Part shown: positions 47,053-59,663 of the stretch, in pieces
Layout of the letters: every line of letters starts with the position of its first letter
How positions within the stretch are numbered: position 1 is the first letter of the stretch
Source of the DNA: Unio delphinus
Lineage: Eukaryota; Mollusca; Bivalvia; Unionida; Unionidae
Reading direction: 5' to 3'
DNA: 64,000 nucleotides
NCBI GenBank assembly: GCA_029339505.1
Contig: JAQISU010001235.1
Span: 39,771,815 to 39,835,814, forward strand
Made by a program: the position numbers and the translations under genes
The notes under the pieces: model-generated
Told to the model about the DNA's origin: nothing
Database searches by the model: none
What the model saw: only the letters and a program-made list of their open reading frames with translations

Positions 47053-47053
47053 C
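46729..47053 (+). mobile_element. SINE, family C, lacking the B box
   Basis: It starts gactgctcgggtggcctaat (A box) and gttagagcgtccgcctcggc. It then jumps directly to cccggccgaatcatacc, so the region holding the B box is deleted. The body is intact: actggtcggcatggtgtcag, actataaactgcctcact and gcagacattgtagcg. The tail is (ca)n at 47013-47050. Perfect 9-bp duplication aaaatgcgc flanks it (46720-46728 and 47054-47062). Confidence 0.9.
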
Positions 47054-47062
47054 AAAATGCGC

Positions 47063-48287
47063 ATGAGCAACACATTCTTCTGGACGCATCATCTATTCGA
47101 TACACCATTATAAAAGGCAAAGGTCTTGTTTTAGACCTATGTTATTACACATATTAAAGAAATCTGATCAGGACACGGTTTTTGAACACATTAATGCATC
47201 ATTTACTTAAACTACAATATAGCTTTCATCAGAAAACAAATTTAAATAAGTGGTGTATATATGCGTCTTCGAGTATGTTTTTAACACAACATAAGTAATT
47301 AAATTTATAGTCTTTCTCAAGTTCCGGGTATTATTTTCGCTACATTTTGGAAATTATTTTGTGAAAATATTAGAATTAGACATTGCATACGTGGGCAGTT
47401 AAATAAATATGATAGTGTTTACCGTGTTGGCCTTACATCCACGCCATCACAAAAAATGGACTCTTGCAGCAATGGGAAAATGAGCATGCTCCTCGTTTAC
47501 AATGAATACGTTTTTGGAGGGTTTTGAAACGAGATAATGGTTTGTCATGGACCGATTTTTCGCAGTCGAGTTAGAAATTATTACTTAGTCAATAAAATGA
47601 GTAAGTTTTGTGCATTTTGTAAATCATTGATGCTTTTGGATTTTATAATTGGTGGGTGATACACGGTGCCATGGTCATATACAAAGAAAGGACTCGAAAT
47701 ACAATCCATGAAAACGCAGACATTGAAGAGGTGAAGTGTCATAGTGCAATACCGGTGAAGGGATCCATCGCAAATATCGACATTCTTTTATCCGCGAGAT
47801 ATGCTTGGATAATTTCAGCCTTCTACCTCAAAATAAGCACCCCAATCCCCAGCATCCATGCCATTCACGATTTAAAACCGATGTCATGTAGAAATTCTTA
47901 TAAAAGAATACATATTGCCCGTTCTCAGTCCGTGTAGAGAATACTGACAATTTGCAAAAGGACTGACTGACGTACGCATTGGACAGATTAAAGTATATTG
48001 GAAAAACGGAAGTACAAGATAAGTCTGATCGCATCGGCTTGACTGCTGTTGCCCTACATACAGTCCTGCATAAATTAGCTGGCCAACCCTCGATATATAT
48101 ATACGACAATCACGAAAACACATGAAAAATGAATAGGCCCATCAGATTGTGCGTAGAAAATCAAAGATCTCTGTTCGTTGATACAAGAAAATTGCTGCCA
48201 TGCTGTGTCTAAAAGGGCATAATCAGTAAATGAACTTATAGGCAATGTGTTTTTTTCTCTTCATTTGCATTTTTTGCCTAAATCTCT
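47063..48287. other. Unique sequence
   Basis: Overlapping + and - frames of 79-93 codons at 47656-48123 show no recognised domain. No repeat was seen. Confidence 0.45.
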
Positions 48288-48827
48288 GATTTTCTTTATA
48301 CTTCAGACGGGTTATTTGGAAGCTAAATCTCTTTAGTGATTTTCTTTACACTTCAGACGAGTTATTTGGAAGCTAAATCTCTATAGTGATTTTCTTTATA
48401 CTTCAGACGGGTTATTTGGAAGCTAAATCTCTTTAGTGATTTTCTTTACACTTCAGACGGGTTATTTGGAAGCTAAATCTCTATAGTGATTTTCTTTACA
48501 CTTCAGACGGGTTATTTGGAAGCTAAATCTCTTTAGTGATTTTCTTTACACTTCAGACGGGTTATTTGGAAGCTAAATCTCTTTAGTGATTTTCTTTACA
48601 CTTCAGACGGGTTATTTGGAAGCTAAATCTCTATAGTGATTTTCTTTACACTTCAGACGGATTATTTGGAAGCTAAATCTCTTTAGTGATTTTTTTTACA
48701 CTTCAGACGGGTTATTTGGAAGCTAAATCTCTATAGTGATTTTCTTTACACTTCAGACGGGTTATTTGGAAGCTAAATCTCTTTAGTGATTTCTTTACAC
48801 TTCAGACGGGTTATTTGGAAGCTAAAA
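48288..48827. repeat. 50-bp minisatellite
   Basis: About 10.8 highly similar copies of gattttctttacacttcaga, cgggttatttggaagctaaa and tctctttagt. ctTTagt and ctATagt forms largely alternate, suggesting a 100-bp dimer. Confidence 0.96.
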
Positions 48828-50182
48828 CAACTAATTTCTACTACATGCTCTCTCACTCAACCTTGACCTTGGGGTCAAGGTACCATTTGTTTGAGCAATG
48901 CTTAATGGGTCATGTCCTTCCTGTTTGAGTAATTGGAACCAAACAAAATTTGAAGTTGGGACTTTTAAGGAGCATGTGTTTCTCGAATTTCACTTTATTC
49001 TCCAAAGTCAGGAATATGTCACAAGAATCTTTCGTAAACCATGAGCAATTATCATTTTGGCTTGGGTTTCTTTTCTACAGTAATAACACAACCATCTTCA
49101 CGGAATATCCTATGCTATTGCCAAGTTCATCGTCATTCGAAGTTCTTATGATCTGGTGATTCATTTTTACAAAACTTTTTTTTCTTGCCAATCAAGAGTG
49201 TTTTCTAATTGAAGTGTACGATCTCACACAGCAGCTGTGGAATCCTGCTTGTGGAGCTTTTTTTCTTAATTATGTATATGTATTGCTATCCTTATTTAAT
49301 GCCATACAGTATAGCTCTCCAAGTTTGAACTTTGATAGTTCAGTTACTTTATGTGTGTCATTTTCAGATCTGCAATAAGTTCATATGCTCTAACCTGGTC
49401 AAGTCGGTGATAGCTGGTTTCGGCTTTCGACAGAACTTGAAATCTCCTTATAGAAGAAAACAGAGTAAAACATATAAGTGCAGTTTGCAGTAGCTAAATC
49501 ACTCAGGGTTGTACGCGCGTGTACTCATGAATTGCAGATATAACAGTTTCCGACTAATCTATTCTGCTGGACGATGTGCTGAATGAGTGTTTGTTTTAAC
49601 AGCAAGATAACTTTGTATACGTCGTCCCAGTTTGCATCATTCTCCACATAAACTCCTGGTGTTTTTATCTTTTACAGAAGTGGTGGGGTACTGTTTTTAA
49701 AATTAATTTTGTTTTGGTTTAATATCAGTTTCAAAACATTGTAACATTGTTTTCGAATGGGAAGCGAGATTATTGGAAGTGTACTACAACTAATTAGAAT
49801 TAGTGGGAAGCGAGATTAGATGATGTTTATTGTACTTATTAGCAGAGCAGCCACTTTTCCCCTTCATTGCTGTCATCAGCAATTCAAAAAAATTCCGTTA
49901 AAGTCGTTTCATTTAGCATTCTTCTTATCATCCATGGTTCGTCGATCTCATTCGTTCAACATTGACCTAAAGCATATGTAACTTTCTAAAACAGTATATG
50001 GCGAATTTCTGTATAATTGGATTCCACCGAAAGAAGCTGATCCAATCAGACTGCACGTTACATTTAATGAGGAAAATTCATATACACGACAATAGTCTCT
50101 CAATTACATTTCTCCAATTAAACATTTCACATTAGCATTTTCGTTAGACTCAAGGCGTCAAGGAAATTGGCATGATCAAACA
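48828..50182. other. Unique sequence
   Basis: A hairpin accttgacc-ttgg-ggtcaaggt lies at 48860-48881; its - strand contains ccaaggtca, which fits nuclear-receptor half-site consensuses. Otherwise nothing is recognised. Confidence 0.5.
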
Positions 50183-50396
50183 ACTACCAGAACGACATCA
50201 CGGAAGTCGGCATACGTGACTTATTACCAGTAAGGAAGGACATCACGGAAGTCGGCATACGTGACTTAATACCAGTAAGGAAGGACATCACGGAAGTCGG
50301 CATACGTGACTTAATACCAGTAAGGAAGGACATCACGGAAGTCGGCATACGTGACTTATTACCAGTAAGGAAGGACATCACGGAAGTCGGAATATT
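50183..50396. repeat. 45-bp minisatellite
   Basis: About 4.5 near-identical copies of aaggacatcacggaagtcgg, catacgtgacttattaccag and taagg. Two diverged copies (gacattatggaagtcggctt and gacaaagtggaagtcggcat) lie separately at 50895-50975. Confidence 0.95.
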
Positions 50397-51354
50397 TTAA
50401 TAGCTGTCAATAATGAAGTCATCATCTTCGCTAACCAAGGTTCCGATAACTCTAGAGTACGCCTTGGCGTATCGAGCAGATATTTCTGTGCTTCGTGTCT
50501 GTGAATTTCATGGATGCGTTGCCACCGCATCCAGTAAAAAGTATGTGTTTTAAATATGAACAGTTTCTTCATGAGCGAGACAAGGTGAGTCCACAACTTT
50601 AATGAACTGATAGTGCCGGTCTGTGTTTGTACAAATACATTTCAGTCAAATACACCTGTAATGCCTTCCCTCTGGTACGTAATTATACTTTCGATGTTAA
50701 AATTACAAAGTATCCTTTTTAAGTTAATTGCTTCCACAATGCACCTCTTTTCACGCTATTGGTTAGCTGGCATTAAATACTAAGGGAGGCAATTCATGAA
50801 GGCAATATATGTCGCTAGGACAAAGCATTAAAATGTGTTCGATCCGCCAAGGTATATATATGGTTGTCATATTAGAACAGATGGCGACATATGATAGGGG
50901 ACATTATGGAAGTCGGCTTACTTGAATAACTATCAGTAAGGACAAAGTGGAAGTCGGCATACTTGAATTACAACCATTGTCACGTTAGGTAATTTTGCTG
51001 CATGATACTGGCAGTAACTATTTTATCCACTAGAGGGCATTAGTGGATCGACAACACTTGGCTAACAAAGTAAAGTCCTAAAGCCCTTGCTAGATTCACG
51101 TCATACTTGATATGAATTATGAAACTTAAACATTTCTTTCAACTACACGCTTCACCTTTGGGTCAAGATCGCAGTCATAAAAAAGTGCGTTGATATATTG
51201 AATACAAACATATTCGTTGTCTTTTTGTAATTATTAAATCTCATGATGGAATTCTTACATTCTTTGGATGAGTTATTATGAAGCTGATAAAATATATGTG
51301 CAGCATCAGCGATGACATCAAGTGACAACTGTAAACATAAATTTAATAATTACG

Positions 51355-51355
<1 letters not shown>
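50397..51355. other. Unique sequence with two outlying repeat copies
   Basis: Diverged relatives of the 45-bp unit lie at 50895-50975. A 72-codon - frame at 50378-50596 is unrecognised. Confidence 0.5.

Positions 51356-51412
<57 letters not shown>
51356..51412. repeat. (AT)n microsatellite
   Basis: About 28 dinucleotides. Confidence 0.97.
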
Positions 51413-51415
<3 letters not shown>

Positions 51416-52037
51416 AATAAACTTTGGAGTAAGTGTTAGTGAATTTGAACCATGCTTGGGTCGTTAGTAGTGATTTTGGGTACAAGCCGAATGACTGTCC
51501 CTTTCGATAACATAGTCCATATTAAAATTCAGTGGTGTATACAAGTAGTGTGATTGAAAAGGCAGCATTTATGGTTGGAAATCAGTAAATTATAGAATGG
51601 AATCAATAAGTTGGGACTTGGTAGGTACCGTTTATGTGGCCATAGTGGAAAATTGGCGTATGTATATGAGTGTGATACGCCGGAAATTCTGTGGATGGAC
51701 TGGCCTAGGGTCGCGCAGTTAAATATTTCCCAGTTAGTAAGGGAATACTGGTGTAATTTCTATGGCATGACAAGCTATCGGTACGGAAAACGGATGATAA
51801 TGAAGAAAAACCATGTAAAGGTGCAGTTAATGGACGTTTGGGCAAGTTGTCTCCTCTGGGTCGCCCATTGATTACAGCAAAGATTAATAATTATAGCAGA
51901 CACGTCTTTCTTTCCATTTTACAACTCAAGTTGTATGGAAGTCTTTGGAAATTTGGGGAAAACATATGACTTCCAGCGTGACTCGCGCCAGGGTTTTGAC
52001 ACCGCTCGGTCAAGTGAATACCCCTGTGCTTGTAACA

Positions 52038-52038
<1 letters not shown>
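51413..52038. other. Unique sequence
   Basis: An 86-codon frame at 51611-51871 (MGLGRYRLCGHSGKLAYVYE at its start) has no recognised domain. The upstream ccgaatgactgtccct shares similarity with 3940-3957. Confidence 0.4.

Positions 52039-52106
<68 letters not shown>
52039..52106. repeat. (TA)n microsatellite
   Basis: About 33 dinucleotides. Confidence 0.97.
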
Positions 52107-52112
<6 letters not shown>

Positions 52113-52204
52113 GATGCAGTCTACAGTGTGTGAGTAAATAGATTGAATTGAAGTTAAAGAACAACAATATAAACGGGTGTCTTTTAATTATAAATATGTT
52201 TTCG

Positions 52205-52382
52205 GGTATATAATCAAACACTGTCAAACACTGATATAAGCAAACACTATCAAACACTGATAAAATCAAACACTAACAAACACTGATATAATAAAACACT
52301 ATCAAACACTAATATAATGAAACACTATCAGACACTAATATAATGAAACACTATCAAACACTAATATAATCAAACACTAACA

Positions 52383-52463
<81 letters not shown>

Positions 52464-52735
52464 CAATATCAAACACCGATATAATAAAATAATATCAAAC
52501 ACTATAAAACACTGATATAACCAAACAATATCAAACAGTATCAAACACTGATATAACCAAACAATATATAACACTATCAAACACTGATATAGCCAAACAC
52601 TATCAAACACTAATATAATCAAACACTATCAAACACTGATATAATCAAACACTATCAAACACTAATATAATCAAACACTATCAAACACTAATATAATCAA
52701 ACACTATCAAACACTAATATAATCAAATACTATCG
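52205..52735. repeat. 26-bp minisatellite with nested (TA)n
   Basis: About 18 copies of aatcaaacactatcaaacac followed by taatat. A (TA)n run of about 75 bp (52386-52460) sits inside the array at a unit's own atata step, so it probably grew in place. Confidence 0.95.
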
Positions 52736-54001
52736 TTAAAGTATCTTGTTGTGGCTACTTGCATTATTTCTTGCAGACATCGGAATTAGCGTGATTCGAA
52801 ATTGTTGGCAACTTTAAAAAGAATTTAACTTTAGTAATGTTGTCTGTTCGTGTGTTACCATATTTTATCAGGTTAGCTGATTCCTCATCAATATGCCAGA
52901 GACATGCGGAATGATACACGTGTTAGTCACCATTTCTCGGGAGGAGCGTGATTGATGTCCACTGATTAAGCTTTTTTAAATCCGTCTATAAAACTTAGTT
53001 TAGAAAACGCATAGTCCGTAATAGCTTGCAAAAAGTCTTCTAACAAACCAGATGCCGTATTTTATCGGTTATAATTTTAATACAATGGAGTCAATGATAA
53101 CCTTCATTGTGTTACCCGTAGTTTGCATGATTAACGCAGATATATTGATATCAATATATCGACAGTAGACTTAAATACTGAACGTTCAACAGTTGTTACC
53201 TCCAATAGATTGTATTTTCTACATTGTTTTGTTAATCCTATGATTTTGATTCTTCTCATTGATTGTATTCTTCCACCTTGTTTTGTTAATCGTATCATTT
53301 TGATTTTTTTAAATTGTGATTTTTTTTGTAGTATCTTTGTCAAGTACTTGTTAAATTGTTAATTGTTACACCATATACTGTACATTAAAGTGTGTTATGT
53401 CAATTTCTTATATGCAAATAAACAAGGCTATTAAGTTTGAGGTATGTCACTTGATGTGATGTGTATGAATAGCCTCGTCATAGAAGTCATATCCCTATAA
53501 TAGGAAACCCTTTCGATATCCATTTATCTGCAGTATTTTGGCATTCGAACCATTCGAAAGAAGTTATTATCTTATGGTTTATATATCCATTCGTAATATA
53601 CATTTAGTAGTTAATGTAAACCACGTAAGTCCGGATATGACTATCTGTTTTCGTGCACAGAAACAATATTTGTTTCAGTGTTCAAGGCTAATACCATTGT
53701 TTTTCTGTCTATGGCACTGGCACGCGCGAACATCTTTCATCTCTGAGAAGACTTAGGGCAACACCACAGTGTATCCCGAGTTTGCAATGAAAAATGAAAT
53801 GTATTGGAAGACAGCCAAATACGGTCGTATATAGTATCTGTCGTGGTCGAAATATGGCCAGTAATGGGAAATACTGACTTCGTACACAATACTTTAAATA
53901 TAACACTGCAATGAGTATCCATCGATTCCTACTTTTGTATCCATGGTTACAAACGCTAACTCAGATTGCCATCCTTGTTATATTTGAATCTTTGTTAGAA
54001 A
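52736..54001. other. Unique sequence with a 22-bp palindrome
   Basis: gatatattgat/atcaatatatc at 53139-53160 is a perfect palindrome. Two ~60-bp direct repeats sharing attgttttgttaat lie at about 53198-53320. Frames of 60-72 codons here are not recognised. Confidence 0.5.
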
Positions 54002-56250
54002 CAGAATTTAATTTAAACTTATTGTCAACGAATACGACAAGTCTCATATCTTTATAACACTGATATATGTTAGACATAAGAAAATAGAATTTAATTTAAA
54101 CTTATAGTCAACGAATACGACAAGTCTCATATCTTTATAACACTGATATATGTTAGACATAAGAAAATAGAATTTAATTTAAACTTATTGTCAACGAATA
54201 CGACAAGTCTCATATCTTTATAACACTGATATATGTTAGACATAAGAAAATAGAATTTAATTTAAACTTATAGTCAACGAATACGACAAGTCTCATCTTT
54301 ATAACACTGATATATGTTAGACATAAGAAAATAGAATTTAATTTAAACTTATTGTCAACGAATACGACAAGTCTCATATCTTTATAACACTGATATATGT
54401 TAGACATAAGAAAATAGAATTTAATTTAAACTTATAGTCATTGAATACGACAAGTCTCATATCTTTATAACACTGATATATGTTAGACATAAGAAAATAG
54501 AATTTAATTTAAACTTATTGTCAACGAATACGACAAGTCTCATATCTTTATAACACTGATATATGTTAGACATAAGAAAATAGAATTTAATTTAAACTTA
54601 TTGTCAACGAATACGACAAGTCTCATATCTTTATAACACTGATATATGTTAGACATAAGAAAATAGAATTTAATTTAAACTTATTGTCAACGAATACGAC
54701 AAGTCTCATATCTTTATAACACTGATATATGTTAGACATAAGAAAATAGAATTTAATTTAAACTTATAGTCAACGAATACGACAAGTCTCATATCTTTAT
54801 AACACTGATATATGTTAGACATAAGAAAATAGAATTTAATTTAAACTTATTGTCAACGAATACGACAAGTCTCATATCTTTATAACACTGATATATGTTA
54901 GACATAAGAAAATAGAATTTAATTTAAACTTATAGTAAACGAATACGACAAGTCTCATATCTTTATAACACTGATATATGTTAGACATAAGAAAATAGAA
55001 TTTAATTTAAACTTATTGTCAACGAATACGACAAGTCTCATATCTTTATAACACTGATATATGTTAGACATAAGAAAATAGAATTTAATTTAAACTTATT
55101 GTCAACGAATACGACAAGTCTCATATCTTTATAACACTGATATATGTTAGACATAAGAAAATAGAATTTAATTTAAACTTATTGTCAACGAATACGACAA
55201 GTCTCATATCTTGATAACACTGATATATGTTAGACATAAGAAAATAGAATTTAATTTAAACTTATTGTCAACGAATACGACAAGTCTCATATCTTTATAA
55301 CACTGATATATGTTAGACATAAGAAAATAGAATTTAATTTAAACTTATTGTCAACGAATACGACAAGTCTCATATCTTTATAACACTGATATATGTTAGA
55401 CATAAGAAAATAGAATTTAATTTAAACTTATTGTCAACGAATACGACAAGTCTCATATCTTTATAACACTGATATATGTTAGACATCAGAAAATAGAATT
55501 TAATTTAAACTTATTGTCAACGAATACGACAAGTCTCATATCTTTATAACACTGATATATGTTAGACATAAGAAAATAGAATTTAATTTAAACTTATTGT
55601 CAACGAATACGACAAGTCTCATATCTTTATAACACTGATATATGTTAGACATAAGAAAATAGAATTTAATTTAAACTTATTGTCAACGAATACGACAAGT
55701 CTCATATCTTTATAACACTGATATATGTTAGACATAAGAAAATAGAATTTAATTTAAACTTATTGTCAACGAATACGACAAGTCTCATATCTTTATAACA
55801 CTGATATATGTTAGACATAAGAAAATAGAATTTAATTTAAACTTATTGTCAACGAATACGACAAGTCTCATATCTTTATAACACTGATATAATATGTTAG
55901 ACATAAGAAAACAGAATTTAATTTAAACTTATAGTCAACGAATAAGACAAGTCTCATATCTTTATAACACTGATATATGTTAGACATAAGAAAACAGAAT
56001 TTAATTTAAACTTATAGTCAACGAATACGACAAGTCTCATATCTTTATAACACTGATATATGTTAGACATAAGAAAATAGAATTTAATTTAAACTTATTG
56101 TCAACGAATACGACAAGTCTCATATCTTTATAACACTGATATATGTTAGACATAAGAAAATAGAATTTAATTTAAACTTATTGTCAGCGAATACGACAAG
56201 TCTCATATCTTTATAACACTGATATAATATGTTAGACATAAGAAAACATA
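54002..56250. repeat. 83-bp satellite-like array, about 27 copies
   Basis: The largest array in the window. The unit contains agaatttaatttaaacttat, tgtcaacgaatacgacaagt, ctcatatctttataacactg and atatatgttagacataagaa. Copies are almost identical, differing mainly at tatTGtc/tatAGtc, with a few single changes and an extra 3 bp (gatataatatg) in two copies near the right end. Tat-tg and tat-ag forms alternate over the first six copies. The terminal copies are the most changed. Confidence 0.97.
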
Positions 56251-56464
56251 ATTTTTAGAAGATATTTTATTAAAATGTAACAAAGAACGACAGAGGAAAA
56301 GAAAAATAATTGACATGGTAAGAAAACACACGTGTCAAGCCTTGTGGAGTGTTTATATAATAGTCTACAATGCATTCACTTTGCAGCTGTCAAGTCGTAT
56401 GGAGAAGGCGTACTGTTAAAATACCGTGTCTAGTGATTACTCAAGGTTCGTAAGGTATTTAGAT

Positions 56465-56574
56465 GTACATTTAGTCTCGTTCCTTGCTTTGTATGCACCC
56501 TGCGTTGCATTAAGCTTGGTATGGTGGAGTGCATCGCAGGGAGCATACTAAGCAGGGAAGCAGACTAATGTAAA
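56465..56574. other. Foldback: ~47-bp imperfect inverted repeat
   Basis: The left arm (56465-56511: tagtctcgttccttgctttg then tatgcaccctgcgttgcatt) pairs with the right arm (56528-56574). Over the 40 aligned columns from tagtct, 33 match, and some mismatches would be G:U pairs in RNA. The spacer is 16 nt. It could be a small foldback MITE or the template for a hairpin RNA. Confidence 0.8.
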
Positions 56575-57149
56575 TTATCCCGTTCTGTGGACCGTCATGG
56601 GAAGCCTGTTCCGAATGCTCAGCTCTGGTTTTCTTAAACTTTAACTTAAATAGGATTATCGTAACAGACATAAATAGAAGTTATTTGCTTTAAGCGGGTG
56701 GAATAACCGATATCTTTCATCGAGTAGGTGAAAAACTGTATTTTCACGAGTGGCGAAGGAATGAGTGAAAAATCTTCCCTCTCTAGATGAAATATATGTT
56801 ATTCACTCGTAGCAAGCACGTTTTATTTTTATTTTATGCTCAAACATTTCGGCCAGCAATACATTTCGTATAACAGATTTGGTGCCGTTTATGTTCTCCT
56901 GTGTAATGTAAATATTCACACAGAGAATTTAAACAGCTACACAATCCTCCTTCTCACTTCAAATTGAAATAGCACACTAAGAACAAAAAAAATTCATGCC
57001 TCGTTGGATTTGAACTTCGAATCGTATTTAATGGAAGGCGTCAATATTGACTAATCCCGCCAAGTAAGCATCTAAGAAAAACTTCAAATTTAGAGCTGTT
57101 TTGTTATTGACACGGCTGTGAAAGTATTAGCTTATTTCACTACAATGAA
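56575..57149. other. Unique sequence
   Basis: Includes cacgagtggcgaagg near 56737, similar to acgagtggcgaattc near 61645; probably an old dispersed repeat. Confidence 0.4.
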
Positions 57150-58265
57150 CTATGAAATTATTTTACTCAGAGTATTCGATTATTAGTAACAAATTAGTTA
57201 TATTCCATGCATAATAATTGGTAACAAATTAGTCATATTCTATGCATAATAATTAGTAACGAATTAGTCATATTCTATGTATACTACGTAGTTAAAAATT
57301 ATTCATACTCTATGCATACTAATAAGTCGCAAACAAAATATTCATATTATATACATTATATTTAGTAAAAAAAATTAGTCATATTCTATGCATACTAATT
57401 AATAACAGATTGTTCATACCCTATGCATAACAATTAGTAACAATATGGTAGTATTCTATTCATATTAATTAGTAACACATTATGCATAGTCAATGCATAC
57501 TAATTAGTAACAATTTATACATACTCTATGCATACTAATTTGTAACAATTTATACATACTCTATGCATGCTAATTAGTAAGAATATGGTAGTATTCTATG
57601 CATATTAATTAGTAACACATTATGCATATTCAATGCATACTAATTAATAACAATTTATACATACTCTATGTATACTAATTTGTAATAATTTATTATTACT
57701 TTATGCATACTAACTAGTAACAATTTATACATACTCTATGCATACTAATTAGTAACAATTTATACATACTCTATGCATACTAAATAGTAACAATTTATAC
57801 ATACTCTATGCATACTAATTAGTAACAATTTATACGCACTCTATGCATACTAATTAGTAACTTTTATACATACTCTATGTATTTTAATTTTGTACAAATT
57901 TATACATACTCTATGCATACTAATTTATAACAATTTATACATACTCTATGCATACTAATTAGTAATAAATTATTCATACTCTATGCATTTTAATTTTGTA
58001 CAAATTTATACATACTCTATGCATACTAGTTTATAACAATTTATACATACTCTATGCATACTAATTAGTAACAATTTATACATACTCTATGCATACTAAT
58101 TAGTAATAAATTATACATACTCTATGCATACTAATTTTGTACAAATTTATACTTACTCTATGCATACTAATTTATAACAATTTATACATACTCTATGCAT
58201 ACTAATTTATAACAATTTATACATACTCTATGCATACTAATTAGTAACAAATTAGTCATATTCTA
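57150..58265. repeat. 35-bp minisatellite
   Basis: About 31 copies of taattagtaacaatttatac followed by atactctatgcatac. Copies at the left edge are much more diverged than those in the right two thirds. Confidence 0.95.
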
Positions 58266-58375
58266 GGTATCAATCATGTTTTACCATTTGTTATCGGTAT
58301 AGATGCGCAATAAGGAAGGTAGGTAGGAGGGTGGTGAGCGGGTATGATTGTATTCGTTTCAGTGCAATATTCAGC

Positions 58376-58545
58376 AAATATAAGTATTAACTTTTTATAT
58401 AAGTATATATAAGTATTAACTTTTTATATAAGTATTAACTTTTTTAATATAAGCATATATAAGTATTAACTTTTTTATATAAGTAAATATAAGTATTAAC
58501 CTTTTTATATAAGTATATATAAGTATTAACTTTTTTTTATATAAA
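58376..58545. repeat. ~43-bp AT-rich tandem repeat
   Basis: tataagtattaacttttt and tatataagtatatat segments alternate over five units with variable T-runs. Confidence 0.9.
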
Positions 58546-58978
58546 CGTTTTCTTTTTCATAATAGTTTCAAGCTGTCTTCCCTTTAGAGCAGACCAAACT
58601 TTCGACTCATGAATTGTATAATTCACAACCATCTGCATCGCATGATGTGGTACTTGGTGATATAATCTGTCAGAAAGCAGAAGATCTTTATATATTAAAA
58701 ACGAAATGGGTTTTCAACGAGCAACACTTGGGAATTTCATTGGCTTCGTTTAATCCGTTTCTCTGACAGACGCTTGCTTCATGGCAATCTATAGATTTGC
58801 GATATTACGAAATGCTTATTCTTGCAGGCTATTTAAGTTGCTTGTATGGTTAAGTGCATTTATACAATTAGCTCTTTCAAACCTTTCGAGCCTCACGTGC
58901 CAGTTAATATCTTTTTTGCTTATTTGTTTCATACTCGTTGGAGGTCATGTGACACGAGCAGTTTTGATATTGCGCTTG

Positions 58979-59060
58979 ACCAATCAGCGCGCGTTTAAGC
59001 GTCACACATCCAGCCGCTTGGCGATGTGTCGTTTTTCTCTGACAATTGTTGGTATAAAAT
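58979..59060 (+). promoter_or_regulatory. Promoter-like CCAAT and TATA arrangement
   Basis: A CCAAT box within gaccaatcagcgcgcg (58979-58994) lies about 70 bp upstream of a TATA-like tataaaat (59052-59059). The segment between is richer in CpG than its surroundings. No gene was recognised downstream, so this is at best a weak candidate. Confidence 0.25.
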
Positions 59061-59599
59061 ACATGGATTGATGTTTTTTCTCGCATTTTCAACTAGAAGA
59101 ACGGAACAGAACAGAACAAAACTTTAATTAGTGAAAGCAAATCTCAGGTCACACATAGGTGGCAAATGCCATTGCAGCTACTACAATATTGTCTTACAGA
59201 TGACATCACTAACATGTGGAGACACAAATCATATCGTAAGTCAACATCATCACAAGACTAACCATTCGGACATAATGCGAGCTCGTTTGGGTGCATAATT
59301 AAATTGTGAAGTATGGAAAAGTTATGATTCCACAGGTAGCATAATGTTTTATGATATTAATACAGCGATAAAGATGGCAAAAGTTTGGAGAATTTTGCGA
59401 TTAATGGCGGCAAAAAAGGTTTGTAATTTAAAAAAAGATAGGCAACCATCTTGGGCCCCACACTTTTAGGAAATCAACTCAGTAATTCAGTTCCTTTTAT
59501 TTTAGGCCCCACGCTAAACTCTTGCTGCTTGCCCCCCCCCCCCCCCTCCGCAATCCTAGACCCTGGCCTGTGCATGCGCTTCGAATTCTTGCACCGTCA

Positions 59600-59603
<4 letters not shown>
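59061..59603. other. Unique sequence with possible transposon ends
   Basis: ggaacagaacagaacaaaac near 59102 resembles the pentanucleotide tail of some LINEs in reverse orientation. A C16 run followed by tccgcaatcctagaccctgg near 59534-59570 resembles a hAT-type end. Neither has a partner, so no element is called. Confidence 0.35.

Positions 59604-59650
<47 letters not shown>
59604..59650. repeat. (GA)n microsatellite
   Basis: About 23 dinucleotides. Confidence 0.97.
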
Positions 59651-59653
<3 letters not shown>

Positions 59654-59663
59654 TATCTCAGAC

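Noticed and set aside
47656..48123. Overlapping 93-, 93- and 79-codon ORFs
   Set aside because: Mutually overlapping on opposite strands without a recognisable domain; length is within chance expectation.
54210..54407. 65-codon ORF inside the 83-bp array
   Set aside because: 83 is not a multiple of three; the frame closes within a few units and recurs only where a copy lost bases.
59450..59575. hAT-like element with ggccccac and C-run
   Set aside because: Only one plausible terminus (complement caggccagggtctagg); no partner or duplication identified.
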